Positions 33,534 through 46,800 of a stretch of 64,000 nt of DNA are shown in pieces; within the stretch, counting starts at the first letter, position 1, and each line of letters starts with the position of its first letter. The notes beneath the pieces were generated by a model. That model ran no database searches and was not told where the DNA came from. It worked only from the letters and a program-made list of their open reading frames with translations. The stretch is taken from the NCBI GenBank assembly GCA_030386875.1, contig CM059567.1, forward strand, positions 86,049,130 to 86,113,129, given 5' to 3'. The stretch is from Morinoia aosen. Lineage: Eukaryota > Arthropoda > Malacostraca > Amphipoda > Talitridae. Position numbers and translations under genes: made by a program.

Positions 33534-36500
33534 GGTTGTCAAAAGTATTTTCACGACTGTTGCCGTGGCTGTTCAGAAATCAGGTCTAAGTGGTAACTTT
33601 ACAAAAAATATAGAAATAAGAAGCCCAACAAATGTATAATTTCCTGAAGGATAAGGTAATGGTATGTTCAATTGGAGTATTCAAGGCAGGATGGTGCGTA
33701 TAATCCGGTACACTGGCTCATGTTGAATATTCCAAACGAAGAGCCGACATTTTTCGGGCAATTGTGCTTTTGGTATTTCTTCATATGATTTCTGTGTTTT
33801 ATAATATTTACACTTTTTATTTTTCAATACAGATTTTTAGGGCTGCTATAGCTTGAGGTTAGATTAGGATACTAATGGATATTAGTTATTTTCATATTCT
33901 AATTTAGTGATGAACACTTAATTTATACATCTTAATTAAACTGCACCTGGGTAGGCGATATATGGCGGTAGACCTCACGCCATAGTAGCACCGATTTTTT
34001 CGATGTTTGAATGACTAGTGAAACGTAATAAGACAATATTTTTTTGGACGGATGGTTAATTTGTCTGTCGATTGCTGATAAGATTGCTTCAGTGAATAAA
34101 AAGTTACCTCAGAAATTTTCCCAACAATATTCGTTACGACCCAACGTTTGCAATGAAGTAGTTGTTAATATTATAGAAATAAAATGAGTGGAGGAAGAGG
34201 AGGATGAATGAACGCAAGAAATTAGACTATTTTAGTGCGTGTCATTACAGAAACATAACAAATTCCAAAGAAAAGACCTTGCGCTCTTCAGGCAGAAGCA
34301 CGTCGGGGTCATCATGGGAGCTATGATGTCGGGAATTGGTGCACCCGACGGCCGCGCGCTATCGATCTTGTCAATAAATACATGACCTGTGGAAATTATG
34401 CACGTTTAGTCATGTCGAGGAATAACAATCCGGTACGTAAATAACTGGTTAGATGGTGCGGTCAGTGACTGGGTATAACTACTGAAGAGAAAAATAATTC
34501 AAATATAAATATAAAATTCAATGTGACAACAGAGCCTTGATACGATACACCCCGTTATGTGAACACGGAGAAAATCTAGTTTGAGTTTACGTGGTTAGGT
34601 CACGACATAATTTGTGGGTACAACTCGAGTTATGGAATCTACAGCCCTATGAAAAGTCTGTGAGGGACGTTTGAGACAAGTGTACATACTCATCAGCTCT
34701 GCTCACCTCCACTAGCCGGGTCCTGGAGGTGCACCCGGCGAAGGTGGTAGAAAAAGCCAACGACAGGCCGTGCAGTCGCTGTCTCGCTGAAGTGAAAGTT
34801 AGCGTTCGTAGCACTGACTCCAACACCAGTGCTGGATTCACAGCAGCGAAGACCGACAACAGCCTTGTGCGAGACCTTCGGAAAGCTCGCTCTAAGGACA
34901 ACGCCATGCATCGAGTTCTTGCTCCTCAACCATCAGCCTGCTCCACGACCTCGACAATAGGCGAAAGAAAGCACAGATTACGGGCGGTTTATCTCGGTGT
35001 ACACCTCCTGGGGGCTTCTCAAGGGCATTAAACTATACCTTAAGTTACATAACATCCATGAAAGTGCATGAAGAAACGTATGCGTACGTAAGCAACGTAT
35101 GCGGAGGCTGGAACGTGTCTGCTCTTTCGCAGCCACAACACTAAGCTAAGCTTATGAGGTATTTGTAATTAGGGATAATGTTATTGCTAATGACAGAAGC
35201 GCACTATTTCGAACGTCCTCTTACAATGTAAAGAAAGTGGAGAAGCTGTTTTGATTTAACCCTTAAAGTTATAATGACGTAATACTAATGGTATTCATAA
35301 GAAAATGGTTTCTTCAACACATTTTTGCACTGAATTAATCAGCATTCGAGTAAGCCTTGTCGAACAAACCATCAGGCAAGATCACAGCCCAGGGACATTT
35401 TTAGGTTAAATTTGCGAACAAATGCAATGGAGAGATCATTGTCACTCTAGATTTGCGCGAGCACCGAATTTCCATATATTTTTTCACCATATTCCTTTAT
35501 TTTGCAAGCTTAATTTGTTTTGTTCATTTAATCGTAATTTTCTTTTTCGATGAACATTGATTTTTTAACGAGTGTAAGTTTCGTTCTCGAAGGTATGTAG
35601 TCAATAACTACTTATGAATTACATGTATAGCTGATTTTCAGAAGTTAGAAACTGCCATTCAGAACGTTTGCTGAACAATAAATATTTTGGGAATCACTGT
35701 TCTTAAAGAGAAAATGGCATCCTCTCTCGATTTTATAATTTTATAACCATTGTCTAAGATATTTAGGTTCCTGCAAAGAAACAGTGATTCACTATATGCT
35801 GCAAAACTTTTGTTTAAACGCTGTCTAGGTTATCTCTGTAATTCACTTTCAATTACTTATTATTCGATTAAATTTTCCTTCTTCCCCAGAAGTACAAAAT
35901 TTATACTTTAATCATAGGATACAACTGGGTCTCAGCTTGGAAAAGCTTGTGTTTCAATGCCTACATAGACAATTTTAGACTTTGAATGGATTCAACAACG
36001 TTTTTCAAAAAGATATTTCAAACCAAGTATACCCAAACTTGGTGAAGAATTCGTTAAAATTGATACTCAGTATTGATGGGAAGACTATAATGTGTTTATA
36101 TAATGTATGGGCACTAAGTAATTTAGAACTACATGTTGAAAGCAACTGTGCCATAATGAACCGTATCTAAATGAAAATTATGAATTAAGTGTTCTAACAA
36201 TCGACTGTGATTTTTTTTAATAATTTCATTAACTTTAGTCCACCAATCAAATCTTTACCCGATGAATGCAACACTCCTTGCTTCTACCCTACTCAGCGTA
36301 TGTGGTCAGCCAGCAATAATTATAATTCATGAGTGACTTACCGTCCCAGCCACGCTCCTCGACCCTTTTCTTTTGCTACAGAGACTGACAGTAACTAACT
36401 ATAATCCACCTTATCAATAGTTTGAGCCGTTAAATAAATTTTTTTTGAAGCATTAGTTGAATTTCAAGTTTGTTATCTTTTAAATTTATTTCGTTAAATC

Positions 36501-38288
36501 CTGAGACAAATATGATGATTAAATATTTTTCCAGCACATTTCGTAATAGTTATCGACATGCAATATTTGAGCAATATTCTATACATGATTTATTTCATCA
36601 AGTATTCATTATTATGACACCAATAAATTAATTATAATTTGAAATGTAATGCAAAATTCTGACCAAAACCGCCAAAAACCATTAGGTCTTTTTTTAAAAT
36701 TTAGTCATTACAGTGCAATAAGTGAACGCATTACGTCACTAATTCAACTAGCTAAAATTCAAACGTCAATCTGTCGATCTTCAAATATAACCAGACAATA
36801 GGCTACTTGGCCCATGTTTATAGCATCATATTCTATTCCATTCACAGTAAAGGAGAGCGCTTGGAAATTTCCTGCTGCAATCAAGGGCCCCACGCACGGG
36901 ACTTGAAATTTCTCTTAACTTTGAAATGCACGCAACTCATGCCAGTCCTATGAATGAAGTTTCAATAAAACAAATTACGATAATAATCAATGTAACAATG
37001 AATTCATTTCAACAGAATCATTTTGCTCTTCAAAAAAATTAAAATAACCGCAAAGAATAACACACAATACACAGTCTTTTGATGATATTGAAAAATCAAA
37101 ATTCAGGGGATTGACATGGCATATTCCTGTCTCAGTCTAGATAATTTTCATTGTACCCTCCCTTCATTGTCTTCGATTACTTTCTATCTTTAGCAATATA
37201 CTGTAAGCTGTTTTCCGGTTAATATCGGTTTATCAAAATCGCTTTGAACTCGCGCCGTGCGTCACGTTGTCAGTGCATGGAAGCATTGTAATCACGATTG
37301 GTTCGGCTTACTTTGATTTGGTCTCCTGAGTCAAATTACTTTGAATATTTTTCTCATTCTGATGAGTCCATGATTAGCCCGCGCTTCTGCTCTTTTCCAT
37401 ATGTTTCAGGATGACATTGGTATACCATATACAAAATTCAGATGCGGTGGAAATGCGTAGGTAATTGCCGCTACAAAAGTTTTTAATTTAAATGAAATAA
37501 AAGCAAATTATATTATGTAGACTGTGGAGAAAGGATTAAATGTTTAAGTTTTTGACTCGCATTATTATTTCAAACTTGACTCAAGCTGCTTAGATTTAGA
37601 AGTATATCATATTGCCAAATAATAAAATCGATACAGTAATGACATCGATACAGCTCGTTGAAACCAATCACGAATGTGGCTTCTAAATTTATGTTCTATT
37701 CCAAGGATACGGTTAAATTTCACACGCAAAAATATTGATGAATTGAACTGCAATCAAGATTTATACTCTCTTCCCGATGTGGACACAGCTCATTTGACTA
37801 CTCACCAAAGATTTTCATGGTTCGAACGGCTCACACTCGCCTAAATATCTCTGCCGGAAAGTTTAATCTAGCGCGTTTTAGCAATTTTACCCATATTTGT
37901 CCAAACTTTTCAAGGCTGATTCTGCAGCCGCTCAATTACGCGGATCAAATAAAATTTAGGTACACAATAAACTTAGCTAGCTAGCATTATATGAGAAAGG
38001 TTATTCTTCAAACGAATACTCTTTATTTACCATTCGAACTCACGAGTTTAATCGGAGACGAAGCTCTCATGATAGAACCAACTTATTGCATGAAGATTTA
38101 GAACGGTTTACCCATGAGTAGAAAAATGAGATTACCAGCTAGCTATTCTTCACGATTCATAAAGGGTGGTAAATTTGTACGTTTTTAACAAACTAAAATC
38201 AATCGATAAATCATTTAATAAGTCGGTAAACCACTTGATATCCTTACTATTTAACAATTATGGAACTATAACCATAGATTCATTCAGA
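33534..38288. other. AT-rich stretch, no gene recognised apart from a GC-rich patch
   Basis: Nearly 5 kb with only short frames. The exception in composition is 34680-35110, listed separately. Confidence 0.5.
34675..35031 (+). other. GC-rich patch with an open frame of about 119 codons
   Basis: This patch is distinctly GC-richer than its neighbours. The plus frame is open from after a TGA at 34672 to a TAA right after 35031 and encodes a basic, Ser/Thr/Arg-rich product with no recognisable domain. Minus-strand frames of 78-86 codons overlap it. It could be an exon, a repeat fragment or chance in GC-rich DNA; no splice sites or start were convincing. Confidence 0.25.
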
Positions 38289-38330
38289 TAGATATACACA
38301 ATTTCTTTTCTAACTTTTCAGCCCTACGAA

Positions 38331-38392
38331 ATAGTTCAATTTCTTCACGTGTAAGTTGATTAAGAAATGCACCTAGCATTTTCGTACTAAAA
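38331..38392. repeat. Inverted terminal copy, left arm (62 bp)
   Basis: Exact reverse complement of 39394-39455. It begins ATAGTTCAATTTCTTCACG and is directly followed by the truncated coding region. Confidence 0.93.
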
Positions 38393-39138
38393 ATAGAGCT
38401 CGTAAAGTTTGCAGTAATTGGGAAAACTTTCATTCCGAAATGCTTCGAATCAAACGTTTACTTGTTAATAACAACTTTCCTAATACATTGATTGATAAAA
38501 CTATTGATAAATTTTTGAACCGAATCATGAGCAGTGACAATAATTCAGCGAATGCAAACCGTATCAATATTTATTACGAAAATCAAATGCATGATAATTA
38601 CAAAATTGACGAACGGGTCTTTAAAAACATTGTTGAAACTTTTGTTAAACCAATAAATCCAGAAACTTCTATTAAAGTTTGCGTGTATTATAAGAACCGT
38701 AAAATCAGTGACCAATTAGTAAAAAATAATCTGTCTGCATCTGGGGTCAACGATCTGGACAAGGCCGGTGTGATTTATCAATTTAAATGTAACCGAAGAG
38801 AATGTAAGTCTCTTGATAAACGTTACATTGGCATGACCAGAATGACCCTGAAGCAAAGATTAACCGCTCATAAATATCAAGGTTCCATTTTCAATCATTT
38901 TCGTGTTGACCATAGTTGCAAACCATCCAATGAAGATCTGTTCCCTAACACCAAAATTCTTTATAATGTTATTAAAAAAGATCATATTCATATAATTGAA
39001 GCATTACACATTCATGAGCTTAAACCTCCCCTTAATGAAAACACGAATGATTTTTTCGCTCTCAAACTGTTTCGTAGAACTTCAGCTTGCTTGGTGCGAC
39101 GAGGCTGCTCGACCATTTTGCTCTTGTCTCTCGTGTGA
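38392..39138 (+). pseudogene. Penelope-like RT C-terminus and GIY-YIG endonuclease
   Basis: The endonuclease nicks target DNA so that the reverse transcriptase can prime. The frame is open from 38377 onward; coding similarity begins at about 38395, and ATG 38440 is internal. Visible: the thumb-like VCSNWENFHSEM and LVNNNFP segments before the endonuclease, typical of Penelope proteins; then GVIYQFKCN, RYIGMT, TLKQRLTAH and a conserved LNEN near the end, the core GIY-YIG motifs with the catalytic Tyr and Arg. The RT palm with its YxDD is absent, so it is truncated and inactive as a retroelement, although this remaining frame has no stop. The last 20 or so codons (after FFALKLF) look unlike the family and may be out of frame. 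Confidence 0.88.
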
Positions 39139-39393
39139 TGAACATCGGTTTTGTACAATGTATCTAGTCATACTACTATTTCTGTGATAAAAAAGGTTGT
39201 TATTTTGTCTAGTCGCTTCCGTCTTTTGTGATCTACTTATCTAGTCTATATTACTTAAGTGTTAGTTTATGCATTTTTTCCAATGTGACTGAAAATCATT
39301 CTGTTTTTTTTACAGCCTGAGGATGATGTTTGATACGTCGAAACGTTGCATTTTATAATTAGACAGAAATATAGATTTTAACGAATTGCTTTG

Positions 39394-39455
39394 TTTTAGT
39401 ACGAAAATGCTAGGTGCATTTCTTAATCAACTTACACGTGAAGAAATTGAACTAT
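39394..39455. repeat. Inverted terminal copy, right arm (62 bp)
   Basis: Partner of 38331-38392 with no mismatch. Its outer end abuts the 13-bp target duplication. Confidence 0.93.
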
Positions 39456-39467
39456 AGATATACACAA

Positions 39468-42400
39468 ATACTAATTAGGATCAATTCATATTGGAAACAT
39501 TTTTGTAATGTCAAAGACTTGGACGACCAAAGTCAAAACTTGCTGATCTTGACAAAGCGCTACTTCTCACAGTGAACAAATAAGGGTTGAAACAATTCTA
39601 GAACTCTTTTTTTAATAATGATAGGCCGTCAAAAAAACTTCAAATTACTCAAGAAATGATTCTGAATTTAGTTACGACGGATAGTGTAAAATTCATTAAA
39701 TAGGTACATAGGTGCTTTGAATTGAAAGATTTGAATATTAATTTTAAAGGGTAAAATTATTGGCAAATTTGTCTATCTTCCCTCAGTTTCACTAAGCACC
39801 GCTTGTTCGTGGCCTTTGCAACTGATAAGCACAATATAGAGCGAGCAGCTCCCCATGTAAACCAATTAATTTGTGACAATCAGTAATTTTATTTTCAATC
39901 GCTGAATTTCGTCTCCCAAATCCTACTTTCAGTGCGTCTATCATCGCCTGCTGAGCGGCGAAAACGTTCCTGCAATGCATCGGCATTCTGCATGTACACA
40001 GTTTCCGGCGCATGTAAAAAGTTCTTCGTAACTTTTGCTATCAACCCAATTTGGGGAGCAGCAGTTTTGCAGTTTTACTGTAACTGCTTCATAAAAAATT
40101 CCGTTCTCTTTTGCAGTATCTACAGTGGCCTGCTTCGGAAACAAATAAATTATTAAGGAATCAGTCGTTCAAACGTGGCATGAATTTTTTGGAGAACCTA
40201 GGATACAGGTATTCATACATTAACCATGCGCGAGTCCGGAATTATAAATTAATCTACAGAATAATAAATCGATTTAATTAACATGAAATCAACTTCTGAG
40301 CAGTGAATTGGTTGTTATATGTAGCTTATAAATCATTTAGTTTATAGGGTATGATATTTTCATTTTTGGGGGATTCATTTATCGAAAGGGCTTCAAAATA
40401 ATGAGAAATGAAACACTGAAACGTAATACAAGTTCAACTACCTTCACCTATTCCTTCAAATTAATTTCATCCATGAATCTTCCTCTTTATCCATTAAAAT
40501 ATGATTTTGAGTATGTCATGTATGAAAATTTCATACAAAAATTAACTAATACATCTTTACTATTAGCTCTGATAGGCGCATTTATACACAGTTACATTCA
40601 TGGAGTGAGTCAACAAAGTTTTAGCAGCGAACGATGATGTTTCAGTTCTGTTTATGCAATTATTTTCTGATCATTTCTTAGATTGGAAAATATTACTCAA
40701 GAAAAGAACTAACATAACATAAATAACGCCAGCATCAGGTAATGCAATAAACAGAATGCGAAAAATACTGTGAACGGCAACATAACTAGACAACCGAATG
40801 AAATGGCGATTTAGCAGCATTGTCTTGTTAAGATTTCAAGAACATACTTTCCTTGAAGGAACATTTTAACTTCCTAAACCGGTTTTTGATGCTGATGATA
40901 CATTAAACGGTCTTACATATATGTTCAATGAGCAAACACCCTCTGCCGGTTCAACATCGTGGAGCATTGACAAGACGCCTAAAAATAAATCATTCATGAT
41001 ATAAAAATGATTGTTGAAAGCAGAAGCCTGCCAGTGAATGCAGGAAAATGTGTTAGAAACTTGGCATCCCATTAGCTTTGTGAAAGCCATTGTTATGAAA
41101 TGTATGTCTGACGGAAGAGGAACTAATAGAGTACGATCTGGAGCTTCTCGCCAGTTATGGAAAAGAAATCATTCCATGCTTCTTATAAAATTAAAGAAAA
41201 CCTTTAACATATCTCAACGGCGATAAAACAGTCATATAGCTCCAGAATTCGTAAAATCTGCTGAACAACCAATTACCTATGCTTCATGTAGATAAAATCT
41301 AATGGTTCGCACCCACGTTCCTCACACTGCTTTGAGTGAGGAGCAATCGTAGCCCCTCTTCCATCGATAAAATGTTACTGCTCGATTGGAATACACCAAT
41401 GTACCGCTGGACGGAGACAATTGCTATCCACTATCATAGTAGTAACTTACACGTTGGACTATTTGGCTACGGCCGAATGGTTGCACGCAACCAAAAAACA
41501 CTATTCCTATTGTGAAGGATGGTAGTGGAGGCATTAAATTGAAGGGTTGTTTCCATCTGCATGTTTTCATATATAATCTGTACGGGCAGAGGTTTTATAA
41601 ATAGAATAATTATGCGTCTTGATATATTGAGCTAAATAAAATTCTAAACAAAGAAAACAGATGCAGTGAAGTAGAAAGTAATATGTTTGGAACTTGGTAT
41701 CAAAAAATTCTAAGGAAAGTAACTTTGTAAGTAATTTTGTGCTAGAAGTCACAATTATTTTCATGGCACGTATATAGTCTGATTGAGTTTTTGCATCTCT
41801 CCTGGAATAATATAATATATATGCAACAGAAATTGTAAATACCACTTGTACTATAAGTATATTCTGACTGATCTTCACTCAAATAATATTCATTTCACTA
41901 AAAAACAAAGCCGACAACGTTATCACCATTTCTACGTAAATTAGTCCGCCGTCCTCTCTTGACGCGTGGCCAATATGGTAATAGTATATATAGTAGTAGG
42001 ATGTAGCATGTGATAAAAATTGGACGAGGCAAACGACACTTCGAGCGCATATACAAAACCTTGACTCGCTGGAAAAGAACCCAAGGGTGCAATATCCCTC
42101 TATACAAGCCATCGGTGACTTCATGTCTTAAAGGAAACAATCAATTCGGGTAATTATAGTATACTGTAGTATAGTAAAATTTTCTCGCTATACACCTCAC
42201 TCGTACCGTTCAGTGTGCGTTTTGGATCGGGAAGAAAACGATCCTGAACACAGATCATAGTGTTCTTCAAACTGGCTGCGCAGCATATGATGCGAGGGTT
42301 TAGATTAATCTTAACAACCTCTGGATCGGAATGCTATTGAAAAAATTTGAAATCACCTGAAAATTAAAGTTTATGAGGGTAATCATATAATCTGGCTGAA

Positions 42401-43812
42401 TTATGAAAGCTTTGTCTTGAAAAATGGAAAAAATCCTTCTGGATTTGGGCAAGTCCCATATTTCTTTCCATCAACATCGTCAGAAAAGTTTCACAAATTG
42501 AAAATAATTTATTCATCAGAATCACGTACATGGCATTAAATAAGAAACAAGAATAAGCTCCACTTGAGCAGCATATATGAATTTAACAGTAAAATTTTAC
42601 TTACAACTATTTTTAACTCATGTGTGCGAAATTCAGCGGCTGCTCCTCTGTCTAGGAAGGTATATTCATAGAGCACAACGTGCTCTGTCATAACCGTGGT
42701 TCCCAGTGTTGCTTGCATTTCTCAATAATGTGTGCAGGGATCGCCTTTTCCTTACTCGACATTTCACCTACCTTTGCATCAACCAATTACCGTGCATGAT
42801 ACGAGTTGGGAACGTTGGCTGTGTACCATTTACGGCATGCAATGCATGTAAAGTGTAAATATCCTACAGTAAATCATATCAGGGCTGTGAAGTGTGGGCC
42901 AAACACTCACTTGAGCTCTAGTGGCGACACAACATGAACAAATACCATTGAGTACATCATGCAAAAATCGTGTTTGCCTATGTTCTTATTTTAGAATAGC
43001 TTAGTTTAAATTACAGAATACTTCAGTTTAAAATATCAAAATATAATATTGATCTTACTATTTAAAGTAATCTTTTGCGTTGTGGCATATATACAGTATT
43101 ATAACTAATACAGTATACAGTATTATAACTAACTCAACGTAAACTCTTCAAGCCTATATCACAACGTTAAAAAGACGCTGACAATAAATGGCTTTTCGGT
43201 GGACAATTTAAGTGTTTTGATTATTAATCAAGGACGAACGAAGTCTTTTTTCCATTTGCACCAACTTTTGGTACAGTCAACTTCAACTTAACATCGGTTA
43301 CCCAAACTAATGTAGCTTAAAGTAACCTAAATATATTTATTAAAAGTTTTAGAAACTGACATTTGGCGTTAAGACACTCTCGAACGGTATTTAGGATGCA
43401 GGTGTGTGAGAGTTTTTTCTCGTTTGCGTGTAATATTTTTCTGGCTTGTTAGGTTATGTCATTAATATTGTTCACGGGTGTTCAACATTGTGCGTAAGAA
43501 AAATTCCCTAAACTAAAACAAATCGAATAAGCCCATTACCCGACGGAATGGTTTGTCCCGTCCTCGAGAAATATAAATGGATTGAAAACAATCAAGCTAA
43601 TTATTGATTGGGCCAACGTTCACGCTGATAACGGTTTCCATTCCATAAGGAGCTTCCATTCTTCAAGATTTTTCTAAACTTCGAAATGTGTGCGATTCAA
43701 CCGTTTCAGGATAATGAAAACACTTATTAATTTCCTAAAATACGAACAAGTGTTGAGAATGATCTTACTACTCAAAACAAAGAGATGTCGAGAACCTCAG
43801 TTCTCTCTTTAG
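39468..43812. other. AT-rich stretch, no gene recognised
   Basis: Only frames shorter than 105 codons occur and none has a recognisable motif. A short direct repeat ACAGTATTATAACTAA occurs twice near 43095-43135. Confidence 0.5.
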
Positions 43813-43894
43813 CCAATAACAAATATTTTTTTGTTATTGGACAAAAATTTTTTTAAATAAAAATAAATAACAAATATTTTTTTGTTATTTATTT
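43813..43894. repeat. Two adjacent hairpins with the same core
   Basis: CCAATAACAAA pairs with TTTGTTATTGG (43813-43823 and 43830-43840). AAATAAATAACAAA pairs with TTTGTTATTTATTT (43861-43874 and 43881-43894). Both contain AATAACAAATATTTTTTTG. Confidence 0.8.
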
Positions 43895-46800
43895 TTTTCT
43901 TCTACCGTGACCTTAATTTTGGACACTGGGAGGCCATTTCCACACGAGAAGCAATTTTTCGTGATCTCTGCCTCAACCTTGCACAAAATGAGACCGTTGG
44001 ATGACGTTGTTGTTATTTTGAGGAATATCTAAACCCTTCAGTAAATCAAACTTCGTAAATGCGATCATTTTCACCTGAGACGTTCAAATAATTTTGAGAT
44101 TTCATTTTTTTCATTCCGTAGGTCAACATTTGACCATTAAAAATTTGTTGAACAGTGTAATTTACGAGTGTGAGCTGAATTTTTCGGAGAACCTTGTACG
44201 AATGTGCGAATCCGGAACTCAACCCAAACTGTAACATTATTGTCAAATTGAAAGATTGGTGTGAAAGATGGTGGGGTAGTTGAAAAATTTCTGTCTACTG
44301 ACTTGAAGACTAAAGGGGACTTTGTAAGCCAACTGAACTATTAACTTTGAATGGAAGTCAGGTGAACAATTTCAGCATTCACACTACGTTTCTGAGCAGT
44401 AAATGGACGACGGAAAATCATGGCGAACGTTCCTGGTAAATGAACACTGCTCAAATTTGTGAGATTGAACGAGCGCTAAGCTACAGATCATATTATTAAC
44501 TGTCTAATTCAAAGGTTAGTGTAAATGATGGAGAGACTGTTGGTGCATTTCCGAAAGCAGGAGCTGATAGGTCAAAAACTTTATATTCACAAGCTCTCTT
44601 CTTACCAACCGAGAATTACGTATGATTGTTAACGTCCAGAATGAAATGAGTTCATAGAAAATCTACATATTGACGTAAAAAAATTAACGCAACGATGCAC
44701 AATCAAGAACAAAACTGAGTTAGACACCATAGTAGGGTGTGAGTGAAAATAATATAAAGAAATTAAATTCTCTAGTTTAAATTAATTTCAAGTCGAAGAA
44801 GACCATCAAATTGTTTCAATTTTTTCCGTAATTCAATTTTTTACTACGCGTTTTATGACGTCCAAAAACGAAGTACTATTTTTCCCTCTTTAAAATTGTT
44901 TATTCCCTGAAAATCAGGGCAATTGTCTGCGTCTGCAGCAGTGGGCTCGTCCACAAGCGGGTGTTTACAGCAGCGGTTGACGCCACTACGGCGACGAGCT
45001 GCAGCGACGTGTTGCAAGATGTATACGGGGCCATAGACGACCTTCGACAATCTGTTATTAAATAATATTATATTTTCGCGTTTTGAGTGGGCTTTGTTTG
45101 TAGCTGCTTATTAATATTTTAGGTGACTTGGTTCAATAAGAATATTGATTTTTTTGTTCGCTTTGAATTTCATTCAAGGTGATTGAACGTTCTTATTGTT
45201 TAATTTAAGAGTTCGTACGGTTCTTCATATTCACCATTAGCGTTAGATTATTGCCGGAAAAAAATACCCATAACATCTGAACATAATCAGAAACTTTGTA
45301 CGTGCTCTGTTGGATAAAACATGAGATTTTGGCTATTTTGTGCACATGAACATTTTGGCTCAGTTTTCTACAGTATTCTGAAGACGTTGAAGCAGATGGC
45401 TCACATCACTACTCCTCAAGATCCAAACGAAGCCGTCGTCGCGTCATGATGAGCGTCATGTGATTGGAACCCCAACTGCCTTGTAATTCTTTTCAATTCG
45501 GTTCTCGATCAGCTTGGGAACGCAAATTTCGCTCGCCAGATTCCTCCGCGCCACTTTTCTGATTGTGTTTGCTGGGCTGTTATTGCTTTCTCGCGGAACA
45601 CATCCAGCGATCTCGGCTGAGGGTCTTCTCCTTTGCTCTTCAAACTCGATTATGAGTTTTTCGACTAATGAATTGTTGTTCGATTTTTCTCGAGTAATTG
45701 ATCATTCCTTAAAATTTGAATATATTAGTTACTGGTTATACGATCAAAACCTGGTTTTAATTCAAATTATTACGATGGAAACTACTGAGGTAGAAAACAC
45801 GTAGATATTCAAAAATGTACTGGGAACTTAGATAACATTGTGGCGAAAGTGAATTCAATAATGGAGAAATAATTTGAGTTGTTCAATATCTCATGTATTT
45901 TTTAACGCCACAACAAGAACAAAAATAACAGTTTGTTCGTGAGCTCAATGAATACTTCGTTGTTATACTCTTGTTTAATGGTTGGACACTCCTCCGTCCA
46001 TCGAAATGCATGACTTTAAATTTTTCCATATTTATGCCATAATATGGATTAGATACAACGCATGCTTAATGATTGGCCTCACATTGGACTCACCTCTTCA
46101 CCTTAGTGTTTGTCGAAAAAAATTAATTGTGTTAAAATTATCTTCACAAATTATCTTCTGAAATATTTCCATTCGTTTCTTCGACCTTTTCTTTACTTTA
46201 TACCTGTGTTGTTTAAGGACAATGCATTTCAGAGAAAACGCATCTTATGTCTCCATTGTTTTTACCAAATCTTCCGTTAAAATGACAACAGAAACTTTGG
46301 CTCAGATTTTGGTTATCGAGAACTTATTTTTCATCCAAGATTGAATAGCAAATTTACTGATTACTATCATTAAAATAAAACCAGAAGTATCCCAGCTCAG
46401 ATGTATTGCATTACTCACTCTTATTGATAAAATTCATTCATTTTTATTGTTTTATGGCGACTGAAACTGAAAAATACTTTAAAGAAGAAGACAGTGAAAA
46501 ATCTTTAATTTCATTAACAGTAATTGGTACTGTCGCCAGATTCAAATGTGATTCTAACGTGAATTGCCCGATAAAAACCAACCATCGGCACCAACAAGAG
46601 CTGTGAGGCGCGGGTGAGCTCACATTTTCGCTGTATTTTAGGTATCGGCCGACATTTTTGCACGATGGTGCAAGTTGAAGCTCCGTGCCGAACCGGTCCA
46701 CGCCTACTAGATCTCCAATCTTGTTCCTAGGCGTGGCAACATAATATTGACATCACACCAGCTGTCCGAAAATGTATCTTTTTAATATAGAATCCATTAG

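Larger units (their letters stand above)
38302..39454 (+). mobile_element. 5'-truncated Penelope-like element
   Basis: The segment is flanked by the 13-bp direct repeat TAGATATACACAA at 38289-38301 and 39455-39467, a target duplication. It contains the C-terminal part of a Penelope ORF with a GIY-YIG endonuclease, then a 3' tail with the CTGAGGA...GTCGAAACG motif that recurs at the 3' ends of these elements. A perfect 62-bp inverted repeat joins the two ends (38331-38392 and 39394-39455). Inverted terminal copies and 5' truncation are known for this retroelement class. Confidence 0.88.

Noticed and set aside
45514-45804. 96-codon frame with a hydrophobic start
   Set aside because: It needs a non-ATG start, lacks a recognisable domain and turns AT-rich after 40 codons.
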